A stretch of 64,000 bases of DNA from Hypsibius dujardini (taxonomy: Eukaryota; Tardigrada; Eutardigrada; Parachela; Hypsibiidae), in assembly GCA_001579985.1 (NCBI GenBank), contig LRSR01002423.1, positions 1-64,000 of the forward strand. The letters run 5' to 3'. Position 1 is the stretch's first letter. Each line of letters starts with the position of its first letter. The position numbers and the translations under genes were made by a program. Positions 1 to 12,359 of this stretch are shown in pieces. The notes under the pieces were generated by a model. That model searched no databases, was not told the DNA's origin, and saw nothing but the letters and a program-made list of their open reading frames with translations.

Positions 1-744
1 TCACTGGAGGAATTCGAGGATTACATCATCGTTAATGGCATGCAGTTCCAGAAACCGTTCGTGGAGAAACCCATCTGCGCGGACGATCACAATGTGTACA
101 TCTATTATCCCTCATCGGCCGGAAGCGGAAGTCAACGGCTGTTCCGGAAGGTATTCACCTGCCCGAATTGTCCACATATCTAATGGGGATTTGAGTGTAG
201 CGTTAATTGTACCGTCCTTCAGATTGGCACGAGGAGCTCTGTTTACTCCAGCGAAAGTAAGGTTCGGCTGACGGGATCGTACATTTACGAGGAATTCATG
301 CCGACCGATGGAACGGACGTTAAGGTCTACACCGTGGGTAAAGCTCATTCACCACTGGCTTTCCTCGTTTGTTTGTTCGTTCCTGGCTCATTCACCACTG
401 GCTTTCCTCGTTTGTTTCCTCCCTTTGTTGGTTTTCGCTAATTTTTGTTGTGACATATGTAGGACCGGAGTACGCGCACGCAGAAGCGAGAAAGTCACCC
501 GCTCTAGATGGAGTCGTAGAAAGAGACAAGGAGGGGAAAGAGCTTCGTTTCCCCATCATTTTAAACAACATCGAAAAACTGATTTCCAGGAGAGTTTGCA
601 CTGCTTTTCAGGTCAGTGGTTTTCTGCGGATGCTCTTCGGGTTTTGCAGGTCTTCTCTACTCTGTGTACCTTTTTATCTGTTTGATTGTGAATGCATCTT
701 GCTATCTGTCTGCCTTTTTCACCGTCTGCTTGTCTGTCTGTCTA

Positions 745-775
<31 letters not shown>

Positions 776-2095
776 GCTTGTCTGCCTGTCTGACTGTCTG
801 TCTGTCTGCTTGTCTGTCTGTTTGCCTGCTTGTCTGTCTATCTGTCTGTCTGCCTGGTTTTTTATTGATTATTATGTGTAGCAAACTGTTTGCGGATTTG
901 ATCTGCTTCGTGCCAACGGGCGGTCGTACGTCTGCGACGTGAACGGATTCAGCTTTGTCAAGAATTCCAGGATTTATTACAACGACTTCGCCAAAATTCT
1001 TGCCAATTTAATCATGCGCCGTCTAGCGCCGGAGCTGCACATCGGGTGGTCTATGGTATTAACCCAATCGAATCTCAACTAACTTGAACAATTTCGTTGA
1101 GTTAGTCAATTAAATTGAAACTCGTTAAAGCTTTTTTAATTAATTTCGCTGTTTTTAATGCAGCCGTATCAGCTGGAGGATCCTCCCATCGTGCCCACGA
1201 CGATCGGTCGATTGATGGAACTCCGCTGCATGGTGGCCGTAAGTGGTGAAGAACGGCGTATGATTTACACACATAGCCACAATTTTGGGTGGCAGACTTT
1301 AAGCCAAAAAGGGTGGTCCGAGTTTAAGCCAAAAAGGGTGGTCCAAGTTTAAGCCAAAAAGGGTGGTCCGAGTTCGAGCCGAATTAAGTCACCGCACACA
1401 CGCGCTCTTGACTACAGCTGACCATTGAGCCTTTATTCGATTGATTGATTGATTGATTGATTGAACTTGTTTATTTTGGCGGAATTTAGAGCAGCTTGCT
1501 CAATCTAATTTTTCCGCTTAGTCAGACATTAAATAAATTCAAGAGAAAGTAGTGGCAAGTTCTAGCCAAGAATGGCTCAAAACTCAGACCACCCTGATGG
1601 CTTGAACTCTGCCACCCAAAATTGTGGCCGTGTGTGTATTACCGTTTTGTAGGTGGGCAAAAGTTGAATTTACGTCTGTGCTGTCTAGGTGGTTCGCCAC
1701 GGGGACAGAACGCCGAAGCAGAAGATGAAAATGGATCTGCAGCACGCCAAGTTTCTCGCCATGTTCCAGAAGTTTGGTGGGACATTCGACGCGGAAAGCC
1801 GGGAGATAAAATTAAAGAAGCCCAGTCAATTGCAGGAGGTGCTGGATGTGGTGAGGGACTTGCTGATCAACCATCGCAGTGAATCTGTCGTAAAAGAAAA
1901 GCGCGCCAAGCTTATCCAACTCAAATCCGTTCTGGAAATGTATGGCCATTTCAGCGGCATCAACAGAAAGGTCCAGATAAAGTACCAGATGCCCGAACCA
2001 ACCACTGCTGAAGGTTAGAGCCGTTTTCAAGGCAACCTTTGCATTCCTGCTTTCGTCTGACTGCCTGTCTGTCTGTCTGTCTGTCTGCTGTCTGC

Positions 2096-2126
<31 letters not shown>

Positions 2127-2946
2127 CCTGTCTATGTGTTTGTCTGTTTGTCTGTCTGTCTGCCTGCTTCCCGGTCTGCATGTGGTAGCCGTTTGTCACG
2201 ACAGATTCGACATCCGTGGATTCGGGGATTCCTAGCGGCCATCTGGTCCTCATTATGAAGTGGGGTGGTGAACTGACGCCATTGGGCAAATATCAGTCCG
2301 AACAGCTTGGCCAAATGTTTCGTTGCATGTATCCCGGTTCGGGGGAAGTATCTGCTCAAAAAGGTCATGGACTGTTGCGGCTGCACAGCACATTCCGGCA
2401 TGATTTGAAAATCTACGCGTCGGACGAGGGCCGGGTCCAGACCACAGCTGCCGCCTTCGCTAAGGGCCTTCTGGCACTTGAAGGGGAGCTCACTCCCATC
2501 CTGGTGCAGATGGTGAAGAGTGCCAATACCAATGGCCTACTAGACAGTGATCTCGATGCGCGAGATTTTGAGAAATCGTAAGATAGTTGCTTCGATTCGA
2601 TTTAGTGATTCATTGATTTAGTGATTGATTGGTTTCATTCCTGTAATTTTGGTAGAGTGAAGAAAAGGCTGAAAGTCTTGCTGAAGCAGGATCGAACTTT
2701 CACCGGCGAAGACTTCTCGGCTTTGAATCCATCCGAGTCCATTGCCATTAATAACGCGATGAATGCTGCGGAGAATCCGGTGGCGTCGTGCGAGGAAATG
2801 CACCAGTGCATCAAAGACCTTAATATCGCGATTAGAGAGAAAGCAGCTACTCCAGGCACTGATTGTGAGTGAACTGTTGAGGACAATGAATACCAATATG
2901 GAGGCAAATATGCAGACAGAAACAAACAGACGGACAAACAGACAGT

Positions 2947-2998
<52 letters not shown>

Positions 2999-3629
2999 AC
3001 AGACAGACAAACAGACAGTTAGACAGTCAGTCATACAGACAGACAGGCAGAGCGTATGACCTTCCTAATCTCCGTTGGGTTATTAGTACCCACATTGTAT
3101 ACGGGAGAAAGCTGGGAGCTACTACAACGTCGATGGGGCAAGTTGGAAAAGGATTTTCGTGTCAGGGATCTCGATTTTGACATCACTAAACTACCTGACA
3201 TATACGACTGCATTCGGTAAGCTGTATGTTTCCTCTCTACCTAGTGGTACGAGTTGTACTGGTTGTAGCTCCTTATTAGTGTTCATAAGTTCAAGGCCTT
3301 TTTTTGATAGATTTGATATGCATCATAATCATTGGATTAGCCGATTGCCGTTTGCCAAACGGCTCTTCGTCCTGGCCCGCAACATGTCAGACATAGTAGT
3401 ACCGTTAGAATATGGCATTTCGGCTAATGAAAAACTGTCAATTGCCGAAGGGATCGCTTCACCACTGTTGCGTAAGATCAGAGCAGACTTAAATCAAGTG
3501 GTCAATTACACCGAAGATGTGGAAAATGTTAATCGTCTTCACCCCCGGTAAGACTGTCGGTCTGTCTTTCTGTATGTTTGTCTGTCTGTCTGCATTTTTA
3601 TTTGACTGGCTGTCTGCCTGTCTGTCTGG

Positions 3630-3665
<36 letters not shown>

Positions 3666-5528
3666 TTGTTTGTCTATTTGCCTGTCTGCCTGCCTGTTTG
3701 TCTGTCTGTTTGTCTGTCTGTCTGTTTGCCTGTATGCTGGTCTGTATGCTTGTCTGTTTGTCTGTCTGTCTGTCTCTAGATGTTTTCGTTTTTTACTTTC
3801 TTGAACAGGAGCTTTTTCTTCAGGTTTTCAAGCAATCCCGGTACGCAGAACAACCACCTCGTGCGAAGCCGATTATACTTTACCAGGTAGTCCCTGTGGG
3901 TGTCATTAATCCCAAGCAGATGTTGATCACTACCGATTTCCGTTTTAGTGAAAGTCATATTCACTCCTTGGTTAACATCTTGCGGTTTGGAGGACTCTTC
4001 ACGGTATGCTCTGTGGCCTATTTCTCCATACCCCGTATTCTTTCGAACTGCGCCTTATGACTGAATTCTGATGATTCAGAATGATGATCCACAGTGGATC
4101 AGGGCGCGAGATTATTTATCCTCGGTGCCGGAACTGAACTTTCTGACTCAAATCGTCATTATGCTCTACGAAGACACCAGCACGGACCCGGAATCGGATG
4201 AGCGCTTTCATGTGGAGTTACATTTTAGCCCAGGCATGGAGGACAAGCGGGTCCCAGGTGATCGGGATCCCTCGAGTGCCTCTAGTAGCCGGAGAGGATC
4301 TGCTCAGGTAGAAACTTATTTACAGCATGTCATTCGATCTACCTCCACCTTGCCATTGAAGTCAATCGATTCCGTGCACGATCTAGACTGCGTTGCAAGA
4401 TGACGTGGATGCCTTAGCTCTGGAATCTTTGAAAACAGCTGGACAAAAACTCTTTCTACCCAGGCAGATGTCGGTGACCCATTTGTTTGATGGTAAGATA
4501 TTGCGTTTTACATCGAGCATGTACTTAGTTTGACTGTCTATTTGTCTCTCCCTCTGTCTGCCTGCCTGCCTGTCTGCCTGCCTGTCTGCCTGCCTGTCTG
4601 CCTGCCTGTCTGCCTGCCTGTCTGTCTATCTGCCTGCCTGCCTACCTGTCTGTCTGCCTACCTGCCTGTCTGCCTGCCTGCCAATCTGCTTCTTTGAATT
4701 TATGTCTGTCTGCATGTCTGCCTATGGGCCTGACTGACTGGTTGCCTGGCTGACTGATTGATTGTGAAGGTCGAACTGACTGGCTGCCAGATTATCTGTC
4801 TGGCTGTTTGTCTGTCTGTTGGCTAGGGTTTGTTTCTTTTCCTGGGTCTATGTCTGTCAGTCTCTCTGACTGCCGGCCTGCCTACCTTCCGTCCTCCGTG
4901 TCTGTTTATGTGTTTGTGTCTGTGGGCTGTCTGTGTGTTTCATATTCTTAACTTTTGCTATGAATGTGCTTCCTCTTCCAGAGAATACGGACAGCTCGGC
5001 AACCATCAATTATCCTAAGACTAAGCGAGATCGTTTCTTGACAAAAGTAAAGGAAACCGGAGTCATTACCAACCGCGTGTTCAGTACAGCTGTGATAACG
5101 GGACAAGTGACACCTTCGAGTGAAGCGTCGGTGGGCGACCCGGACGACGGTAAAAAATACATTCGTTTCTGCGTTCACATTGAGAGAAATTAACCTTCGT
5201 GTTTCTCCTTTCGTGGTCCGTAGAGTCCGCATGCTTCCGCGTCCCGAATGTTCGTCCCCTGGAAACTCTCCACAACGCCCTGTCCTTCCGGCAGCTCGAT
5301 ACGTTCCTGCAGAATGTCCTCGATGGCAACTGCAAAACCGCCTCGACGCTGTCCGAGAAGAACAAATCCCCCAACGACGGTGTACCCTCCGTGGCGTCGT
5401 GCCACTTTGCCGAATCGTGGGAACTGCCGGAAGCGAGGACGTCGGATGACATTGTCACTGTTCCGGATGATGCACCGGAAGAAGGCATCTCGGTGGTGGA
5501 CAAAGTTTCTAGTGCTAGAGTTCGTTGA
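1..5528 (+). CDS. PPIP5K: PPIP5K/VIP1 inositol hexakisphosphate and diphosphoinositol-pentakisphosphate kinase, 3' portion (16 exons)
   Basis: This bifunctional enzyme makes inositol pyrophosphates (kinase) and hydrolyses them (phosphatase-like domain); it is cytosolic. The window opens inside the ATP-grasp kinase domain. Exons: 1-150, 223-337, 463-611, 882-1055, 1164-1238, 1689-2013, 2205-2577, 2656-2864, 3087-3216, 3311-3547, 3809-3886, 3949-4003, 4080-4307, 4387-4492, 4982-5149, 5224-5528. All join in frame to 958 residues before TGA. Kinase-domain landmarks are [37 protein letters not shown] and [12 protein letters not shown]. The phosphatase domain starts with [15 protein letters not shown] and carries [16 protein letters not shown] and [16 protein letters not shown]. 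The C-terminus has the family's [15 protein letters not shown] segment. The 5' end lies outside the window. Family membership is seen directly; activity is inferred. Confidence 0.95.
721..856. repeat. CTGT/CTGC microsatellite in PPIP5K intron
   Basis: This is an imperfect tetranucleotide array (TCTG with scattered TTTG, CTTG and CCTG variants) between the exons ending at 611 and starting at 882. It produces spurious open frames rich in Ser-Val-Cys-Leu or Asp-Arg-Gln-Thr, which are not genes. Confidence 0.95.
1268..1636. mobile_element. Short TIR (MITE-like) element with internal minisatellite, in PPIP5K intron
   Basis: The ends are inverted repeats of nearly 40 bp, recognisable by CCACAATTTTGGGTGGCAGA near 1278 and its complement near 1613. 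TA flanks each side (1266-1267 and 1637-1638), as for Tc1/mariner-type insertions. Inside are about three tandem 25-bp units containing AAGCCAAAAAGGGTGGTCC (1297-1370), which look like an expanded part of the left arm, and a (GATT)n run at 1438-1464. No transposase is encoded, so it is non-autonomous. It sits in the 1239-1688 intron and does not disturb the flanking exons. Confidence 0.75.
2052..2166. repeat. CTGT microsatellite in PPIP5K intron
   Basis: This TCTG array with CCTG and TTTG variants fills most of the 2014-2204 intron, ending about 40 bp before the splice acceptor. Confidence 0.95.
2911..3053. repeat. CTGT microsatellite (inverted orientation) in PPIP5K intron
   Basis: The array reads CAGA on the plus strand, opposite to the other arrays in this gene. 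It fills most of the 2865-3086 intron. The orientation switch shows that a pyrimidine-rich sense strand is not required. Confidence 0.95.
3548..3778. repeat. CTGT microsatellite in PPIP5K intron
   Basis: A TCTG array of about 230 bp with CCTG and TTTG variants starts just after the exon donor at 3547 and fills nearly the whole intron before the exon at 3809. Confidence 0.95.
4530..4830. repeat. CTGT/CTGC compound microsatellite in last large PPIP5K intron
   Basis: TCTG, CTGCCTGC and GACTG variants extend for about 300 bp in the 4493-4981 intron. The copied PPIP5K fragment at 18.8 kb begins in the same kind of repeat, which suggests that the duplication break lay here. Confidence 0.9.
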
Positions 5529-6285
5529 CAGAGTATTTTTTTATACCTCCCCTCCCCTCGCCCCCCTTCGCCTCTCCCCCCGGTGTATTACTGGTATTAC
5601 AAGTTGTTGGCCTTAAATAATTTGGAACCATTACGTGTGCTTTGTTTTGTTCATTCCGGCAGCTAATGCGCAACGCCCAATTTGCGTTGCAATCTGTGCA
5701 AAAGCTGAGTACGTGTTAATTAACAAACGGTCTTCTCGTCAGTCCACTGGCCAGCTCCTTGCGCCAGCCCTGCTTTATACTTGAAAATAGGAACTTAAAA
5801 TCGTAAGTGGACATGCGCTGACGAGCCGGAGATGACTGATGCTCCCTGAAATGCGTTCCCCAGCACCGCAAAAAAGCTCAACTGTTAGGAGTTGACACAA
5901 TTAGTAAAAATGAAAGTTAAAAATGTGTACGAAACATTACTGGGCAACAAGCGATCAACAGACGTACCAACCCTGCGCCTCGCATCTATCCACCTGCTGG
6001 CTCGGCTACGGCTGCTGCGCCTTCTAGTCCTCCGTCGCGAGCTCTTCCCGTGGCTCCTTTCATTTTTTGGCGGAAAGTTAAAAAATCTGTACGAAACATT
6101 ACTGGGTAACTAGCGATTGATTGGAAGACCGATCAACGCTGCAATCTGAATATTTCCAGAAATGTTACCTTGTGGCAGACATTAGGGCAGCTCAGTGGTG
6201 TGGTAGCCAATCACACACTTCGGCCACACCCCATTGCCACGCCCAGGACTGTGACACAGACAGACATTCTCAAATTTGAGCACTA
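5529..6285. other. PPIP5K 3' flank and dispersed repeat segments
   Basis: No gene is seen. Downstream of the PPIP5K stop, DNA to about 5780 is copied at 12.5-12.8 kb and 19.4-19.6 kb. A short motif (TGTACGAAACATTACTGGG) occurs twice, near 5925 and 6090. A block near 5967-6062 recurs in diverged form at 7517-7622, so this is interspersed repeat DNA. Confidence 0.6.
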
Positions 6286-6971
6286 ATGCTACGTTCATAG
6301 TCCGTGTTATTTGCCAGAAGAACACCTCAATTGTGACATAGGTATTCACTATCGATGCGCATATAACAATTGTCGTATGACATTTTGCAAGAGGAACTAT
6401 GAACACTCACCAAACATTTCGCAAAACATTGCCAGACAAGTGTTAATTTGGGGCGTGGTCTCGCAAGAATCATCTGGCATGCCAGAGCTGGCCAGCCAAT
6501 TATAAACTGGATGGTTTGGAAGTTTCCTTGAAATTCCTATTTCGAAGTTGTTCTCCAGTTTGATATTGTTGATAGTATTTTTCAAATAATATTATATTAT
6601 CCTGTAATATTAAGTTGCTAGTGCTGCAACTAGGACAAGCTGCTGGTACAGTACCAGCAGCTTGTTTTATTCCTTCGGCAAATGGTTATTGAAAACCATG
6701 ACTCAAAATTTTGAAATAGAAATTACTGTGACAAATGGAATGGCTGCAGTGATTTCCTTGAGCGGAACTATGAGTTGTCAAGCTACTTCATATCTCTGAC
6801 TGGCAACTATGAACATGTGTGTCAGACGTCTTTTCTCGCACTGACGTCACGTCCTCGCATCTCGCAATGTTTGGCGAGCGGTATCGCAAATCTCGCAAAA
6901 CTTTCGTCTGACAATGACTATGCATAAATGTCTTGGCATGTCGCATCTGACACGGACTATGAACGTAGCAT
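6286..6971. mobile_element. Non-autonomous TIR element of 686 bp
   Basis: Perfect 21-bp terminal inverted repeats beginning ATGCTACGTTCATAGTCCGT occur at 6286-6306 and, inverted, 6951-6971. Variants of GGAACTATGAAC recur inside (for example near 6390, 6770, 6805 and 6950), like subterminal transposase-binding repeats. No coding capacity for a transposase is seen. The target duplication is unclear, so the superfamily is not assigned. Confidence 0.7.
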
Positions 6972-8396
6972 AAGACAGTAGTAACTAATGGACGACCTTG
7001 TTGCTTCGCTCATCGGTCTGATAACTTGAGTACTAGTAAAAGAGAAGCCAATAGTGCGACTCCCGTGACTTGCTAAACGAGATGACTGAATGTTTAAGCA
7101 TTCAAATTGTTTTTAAACTGTTCAACCTTTTCACAATGCAATGCCTCGAATGAAAAATGTTCTAGCAAAGGGCTACAACAAGCATTTTCAACGGCACTAG
7201 AAATTGCCTTTTAAACGGAGGATCCGCATATTTAAAATTTCAAAATATGCTAAAAGGATTCGCATGCAATGCGTGCGACCGAGTGTCTGAAGAACTTCCT
7301 AAAATGTGGTATAAACATCCGGTGCTGCTCTACTGGGCGGCGACCTGGTGTTAGTACGTCTGGAATGAGTTTTTTTGGGGGGAAATGTTATATCGATCGC
7401 GAGCCGGCCGGGGTAGTTCTGCCGGTTCAACTGTGAGTGATCGGAAATAGACTTCGGGACGACCTAGCCAACTATATTTGGGCTCTTCTGGTGTTGCCCG
7501 TAGATGTAACTCGGGGAGCGTACCACCCTGCGCCTCCCATCCACCTACCGACTCGGCTACGGCTGTTGCGCCTTCTAGTCATCCACGAGCTCTTCCCGTG
7601 GCTCCTCCTATTGGTGGACGAGAACGAGGGATGGTTGCTGCTGCTGAATGTACTTTATAGAGCTAAGCCTTGGCCTGCACCAACTGCTGGACTGCTTGTT
7701 AGGCGGCGATGAGAGGGCGGCAAGGATGATGCCTCTCGTCTTCTCATTGATTGATTGCAAAGATGTGCGAACCACAAGACCGCACGTGCGGATTGATTAG
7801 TTGCGTAAGCAGTTCAGTTACAGTTTTCATCCTTTCTGCAGTCAATTCAGTGTAACACTTTTTAAAAGTAATATTAAAAGTTTTATAATAATATTGCTCG
7901 ACCGAATGATATTGTTACAACTCCGAATTTTTTGCTCAGCAATTTGCGGAGTAACAAGCGCTTGATTAATCGATTGAAATAACATATATAGTAAGTGATA
8001 GGGCATACTTGAAAGATACTTGGGTTAGGTCAGTGGGAGAATCAGAGTCTCCATCGATCTCGAATGTGATTTCAGCTGTTAAATATTGTTTGATTTAAAG
8101 AGCTAATTGTTCGTTTAAGGCTATGGAAATATAGATAGACATGATCAATTTATTTACCCATATTGTTGAGATGCTCTCCGAAGTTGTAATTTAATTGTCC
8201 AGATGAAATTCTGAAATGTTTCCAGACAGAACACAATAAGAATTATTAAAGGGCACGTCGTGGCTTTCAGTAGACGAAGTGTCACAACACAACGTTTGTA
8301 CAAACCAAATCGCCGGAAACATCTGCTATTCAACGTTGTTGTAAACCGGGAATCGCACGAAATAATGAATGCCAAGGAAAGGTTGACGAATTTCAA
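6972..8396. other. Intergenic DNA between TIR element and Hsp70-RING copy A
   Basis: No gene is seen. It contains the second copy of the dispersed block (7517-7622). From about 8170 it holds the 3' flank of the Hsp70-RING unit, recognisable because the same flank follows copies B (from about 14190) and C (from about 20500). Confidence 0.55.
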
Positions 8397-11284
8397 TCAA
8401 TAGTGAACCCTGTTTTTACTTGTCACAGGTGCCCGGCACAAGGGGCAAACGTTAATGTCCCTTTGTGAGCAATCTTGACAAATGCAAATATGACCGCACG
8501 GAATCAGCACCATGTTTTTTGGCAAATCTTGACAGATCGAGCATAGTTTTTCATCCTCTTGCGCCTGAATCACTAAAACAAAGGCACGTAAGGTTAATGA
8601 TTAGATTAAAAGTACAATACACCCTTTATTTTTAAAACTGAATTAAACTTAATTACGTTTGTCTACTTCCTCTTCGCGACCCATTTTGATCAAGACTCTC
8701 GTCAAAGCAGCAGACACTTTTCCATCATTGATGGTTCGCTTAACCATTCTAAGATACGCCTCCGCAGCCTCCCAATCGTCTGTGAAAATAAAACGACTAG
8801 TTAAAACGGAAGTCTCTGTTAATGGTCACACCAAAGCTTACTGAAGTCATTTGCTCGGATCGTCTCTAGTAAAACCTTATATTGAACGGCACAAGTCGCG
8901 TCAGTATATGCCCGCATGGCTTCGGCATGTTTGGCGACCCGCATGAAACCATCGCCAATCATCTGTTGTAGTCGAGTCTTTGAATCGCTGCTTCTGCTGT
9001 CTTCTTGATTTTTGGGGAACAGAATGCCGAAAATCGACTCCTGTCAACAGTCAGTTTTGTCATTGACATTTATTGGATACGACCACAAAATTCTATAACA
9101 ATGATCGCCTAAACAACTGGTGAGCAAAAAATTTTTTCAATGTCCTCCACCCCAGTTTCCTGGCGGAGCTCCACCAGTGAACATTTATTTGTAGCACTAA
9201 CAGCAAAATTCATCCGCTTTAAACGCAACGAATTTAATTGTTAAATATGAAAATATTTTACAACGTCTTGCTTGTAACTAAAATTGCCATGAACTTTGTG
9301 GCTGTTATTTGTTCCGCTTATGGGACTTTTAATATCAAATACAGATAAAGCTGACGGAAATCGACTGAATTGGTACTAATGATCAACTTTTAACGTCGAG
9401 TTACTCACCTTCGTACTCCCTTCGCGTTCGCAAAGCTTCGCAACAAGATCCGACGCTTCCTCGACTAGCTCGTGTTGAAATAGGTACGAAATGACGTCAG
9501 CATAGTTATATTCTTTGCAAGTTGCCATAATTTTTCGTAGCACCGGCAAAACCTCGTTTTTTCTTCCAGGATATTTGACGTTTAACAACGCGTCGAGGAG
9601 CCGATCTGTAATAATTCTTCAAACGCAACGTCATTAGAACAAAAACAGTTGAATCGAAAGTATTCACTTTTGGAGTGAGAATGTTAACTGACCTTTTGTC
9701 TGCTTCCATAAAGGGAATGTCAAGTAATTGTACCAGAAAGTCAACGATATCAACTGGGCGTTTAGCGGAGGCAGCCGAACACAGCGTATCAATGTACTGA
9801 AACGGTGTGTTTCGCAGCAGTGTATTGGTTCGCGGGTTCATCAATGTAGCCCATATTTGGTGAGATGTTGGGTTTTGATGGTCCAATATTTCCAGCCAGA
9901 GATTGTAGCTTCCACCAAGTAAAAGGTCTTCCACCAGTGCTTCGTGATCGTTCGCTGTATTTTTGGCGGGCGGTGGCGGAGCTGGTGCTTTGCGTGTCGG
10001 AGCGGTTTCGGGTTTGGTTACCGAAATATTGTTTGGGGCGTCAACGCTAGGTTCAGTGTTTGTTGATCTGTAGCTGAGCTTAAATCTTGGAAATTCGTTC
10101 TTATAAAATGCGTATATCCCAGCGCCAAATGAAATGATTGCAGCGCCCCATGAAGCATGCTCAAAGAAACGAGGGTGACTTTTAGCGTGCGCTTTGAGTT
10201 CATCCGAATCAAACCCAGATTCGACAATGCCTCCATGAAGCACCAGAATCAATTTGTCCTTGGTATCCAGTTTTGCAGTAACGATGACCTCGTCTATAAC
10301 CGCACCCACCGTTTCGAAGATAGTTGCCTGTATCTTCCGGCAGCCTTGGCACTTCTGATTCAACACTTTTAAGTACAGAAGAAATATTTCGTTCATAGTT
10401 GGAACAAATGTGCCGTTTTGCAGACTCTTCAGGAGCGAAGCCGCGTTTCCACCACCGAACCAGTCCGTGTATCCCTTCTCTAGGGATTGTTCAGAATGAT
10501 ACTGTTGATCATGACCATTCGCAGCGCTAAACACCTGGACCAGGTCCCAATGTTGTTTTGTGGCTAATTCCGTCGGAATGTCCGCGTGAGCAAGGATGTC
10601 CATAAGTAAACCTTGATATTTGATCACCGATGCCCGTAAGCCTCTTCCGGCGTAATCTACCACAACATAGTTCTTCTGCGAAAATTGGACGGTCGGAGTG
10701 AACCGTCCAAAGAAGCAAGCAAGGGGTTCGGGAATGACGTCCAGCACAGCGATACCTGCAGCTTGTGCTGATTCCGTCACTGCAGCAATCGCAGCATCGT
10801 CAAAGCTCAACGGTACCGTCAGAACGACGTCACGAATTTCCTCGTGGATGTTGAGACACTTCAATTCAATGCTGGCCTTTCGTATCAATTCAGTAATAAT
10901 CAGAGTGTACACGTTGTGTGGGGTTGTGGTGAGTACCTCGGAAGGGTATTGCGAGATCTTAATCCGAGATGCCCCGCTTGGTTCAAAAATCAGGTCGTAT
11001 TTCCATCGTTTTTTGTTTATCAACGTTTCGGGTTCCCCAATCTTTTTACCGATGAGACTCTTGGCCTCAAATACACAAACTCCGTCGAAATCCGGTGACG
11101 TCAACGGGAATGGTGGCTGCTCTGGGTGGTGATTCAGAGGGAGACATTGGTTGTCCTTTGTGAACCTGACAAGACTTGGGATAGTTAGCGAAAAGAGATA
11201 ATCACCGGTGTTCTGATCAAGAATGCACAGCGAACTCTTTACGTTTCCGATATCGATTCCGACACAGAGTGGCTGTTTTGCCAT
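8397..11284 (-). CDS. Hsp70-type nucleotide-binding domain fused to a RING finger, copy A
   Basis: Exons (minus strand): 11284-9693, 9616-9409, 9040-8842, 8779-8657, 8572-8397, joining in frame to 765 residues. Residues 1-400 align with the Hsp70 ATPase domain: GIDIGNVKSS (phosphate 1, Asp11), FEAKSLIGKK (Lys75), VVLTVPLSFDD, VIPEPLA, VVVDYAGRG (phosphate 2, Asp210) and LVLHGGIVESGF. The usual substrate-binding domain is absent. A Pro/Ala linker (about 410-450) leads to a predicted helical region of about 250 residues and a C3HC4 RING (718-753; CSIC, PCGHICIC, QDC, CPLC), close to the IAP/MULAN style. The Met at 11284 was chosen because it is conserved in all copies; an upstream Met at 11302 is not. 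The likely role is a ubiquitin ligase that recognises clients or nucleotides through the Hsp70 part. Fold assignment is confident; function is inferred. Confidence 0.88.
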
Positions 11285-12359
11285 TCGAGTAGGCTTTTGC
11301 ACTGGCCGAGATCGGACTTTCCGCCAAAGTTTACATTCGAAAAAGCTCGTTGTTCATTTAAATGAACTTGTAACGCCGAATTACAACGAAAAGTCGTCGG
11401 GTAAGAACGTATAATCGAAGAAATTGAATTTGAGAAACTCGCCGTGCACGCCTACGAGCGCGCATCGAGGGAAGTTAGCTTCTTCCGCTTGTGAATATCA
11501 TGATTCATTTGCAAATACATATCGAGAACTAAATTCACTTATGTCTAAATTGGAGTCATACTGTTAGCGATAGGGGTATCAGAGCTCGAATTCCGTCAAG
11601 ACTGGATTAATACGACGTGGGTGGACATTTCCAGTGGAAGAGATATGCTATCATTGCGCACCAACACTGTGTTATTGTCATACGATCTTATCGTAGCTTG
11701 CTCGTTTTCGAGATATAGTCTATTTCACGGCTGACGCGCCTTTACTGTACACTCCATGTGTTTCATGAACTATAACCTTATGTACGATATTCCGGTTAGG
11801 GCTTACCGTAGCATATCCCTGATGTGCAAAAGCTGCTAAATAACGCGCGCACACACGAACTGCATAGCTAAATTTTGTCACCGAACTTTATAGGTAGCGC
11901 TGGACTGTCATCTCTGTCATCTCTGAATTCAATTTTGTAGCTTGTCAAAACTTTCCGCTGTAAAAATCTTATGCCTTCCGTATTTAGATTATCTACAACA
12001 TAATTTGTTCAGGAATAATGATTAGTGGTTACCTTAAGTGCTAAATTAATTTAATTTAAGTTCTCATTTCCTTAAGTTTAGAATAAAAATATATTACAAG
12101 CACCATAAAGATTGAAAGTTTAATAAAACGTTTGACAATAAAACTAGTGTCGATCTTAATTATAGATATTCCTAGTTTCACAGCACTGTTATTTAACACT
12201 TTACTGAGATTTTTTTCTTCTTCTTTTCTAGTTTTTGCGTTGAGGTAACTGCTCTAATCCTGGACATCCATCCTGCTGTAAATATTTCAAATATCAATCT
12301 GTGTGTTTCTAGATCTAAGGTTCGCCCTCTGGAATTTTCTTAACCTCTTCTAATTTAGT
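11285..12359. other. Upstream flank of Hsp70-RING copy A, duplicated at copy B
   Basis: This non-coding DNA must hold the copy A promoter. From about 11400 to 12350 it is nearly identical to 17580-18530, and in weaker form to 23950-24470. I found no clear TATA box or canonical heat-shock element. It ends abruptly at 12360, where a PPIP5K exon fragment begins; this is a duplication junction. Confidence 0.6.

Noticed and set aside
616-942. Long open frames encoding Ser-Val-Cys-Leu or Gln-Thr-Asp-Arg repeats, here and at other CTGT arrays
   Set aside because: They are translations of tetranucleotide microsatellite inside introns, open on both strands by composition alone.
10698-11132. Plus-strand open frames inside the first exon of the Hsp70-RING genes, conserved in all three copies (also 16903-17301 and 23326-23724)
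   Set aside because: They lie antisense to a conserved coding exon; the shared frame follows from conservation of the real gene and shows no domain features.
11303-12350. Heat-shock elements upstream of the Hsp70-RING genes
   Set aside because: GAA and TTC triplets are present but not in the required alternating five-base spacing, so heat control is not supported.
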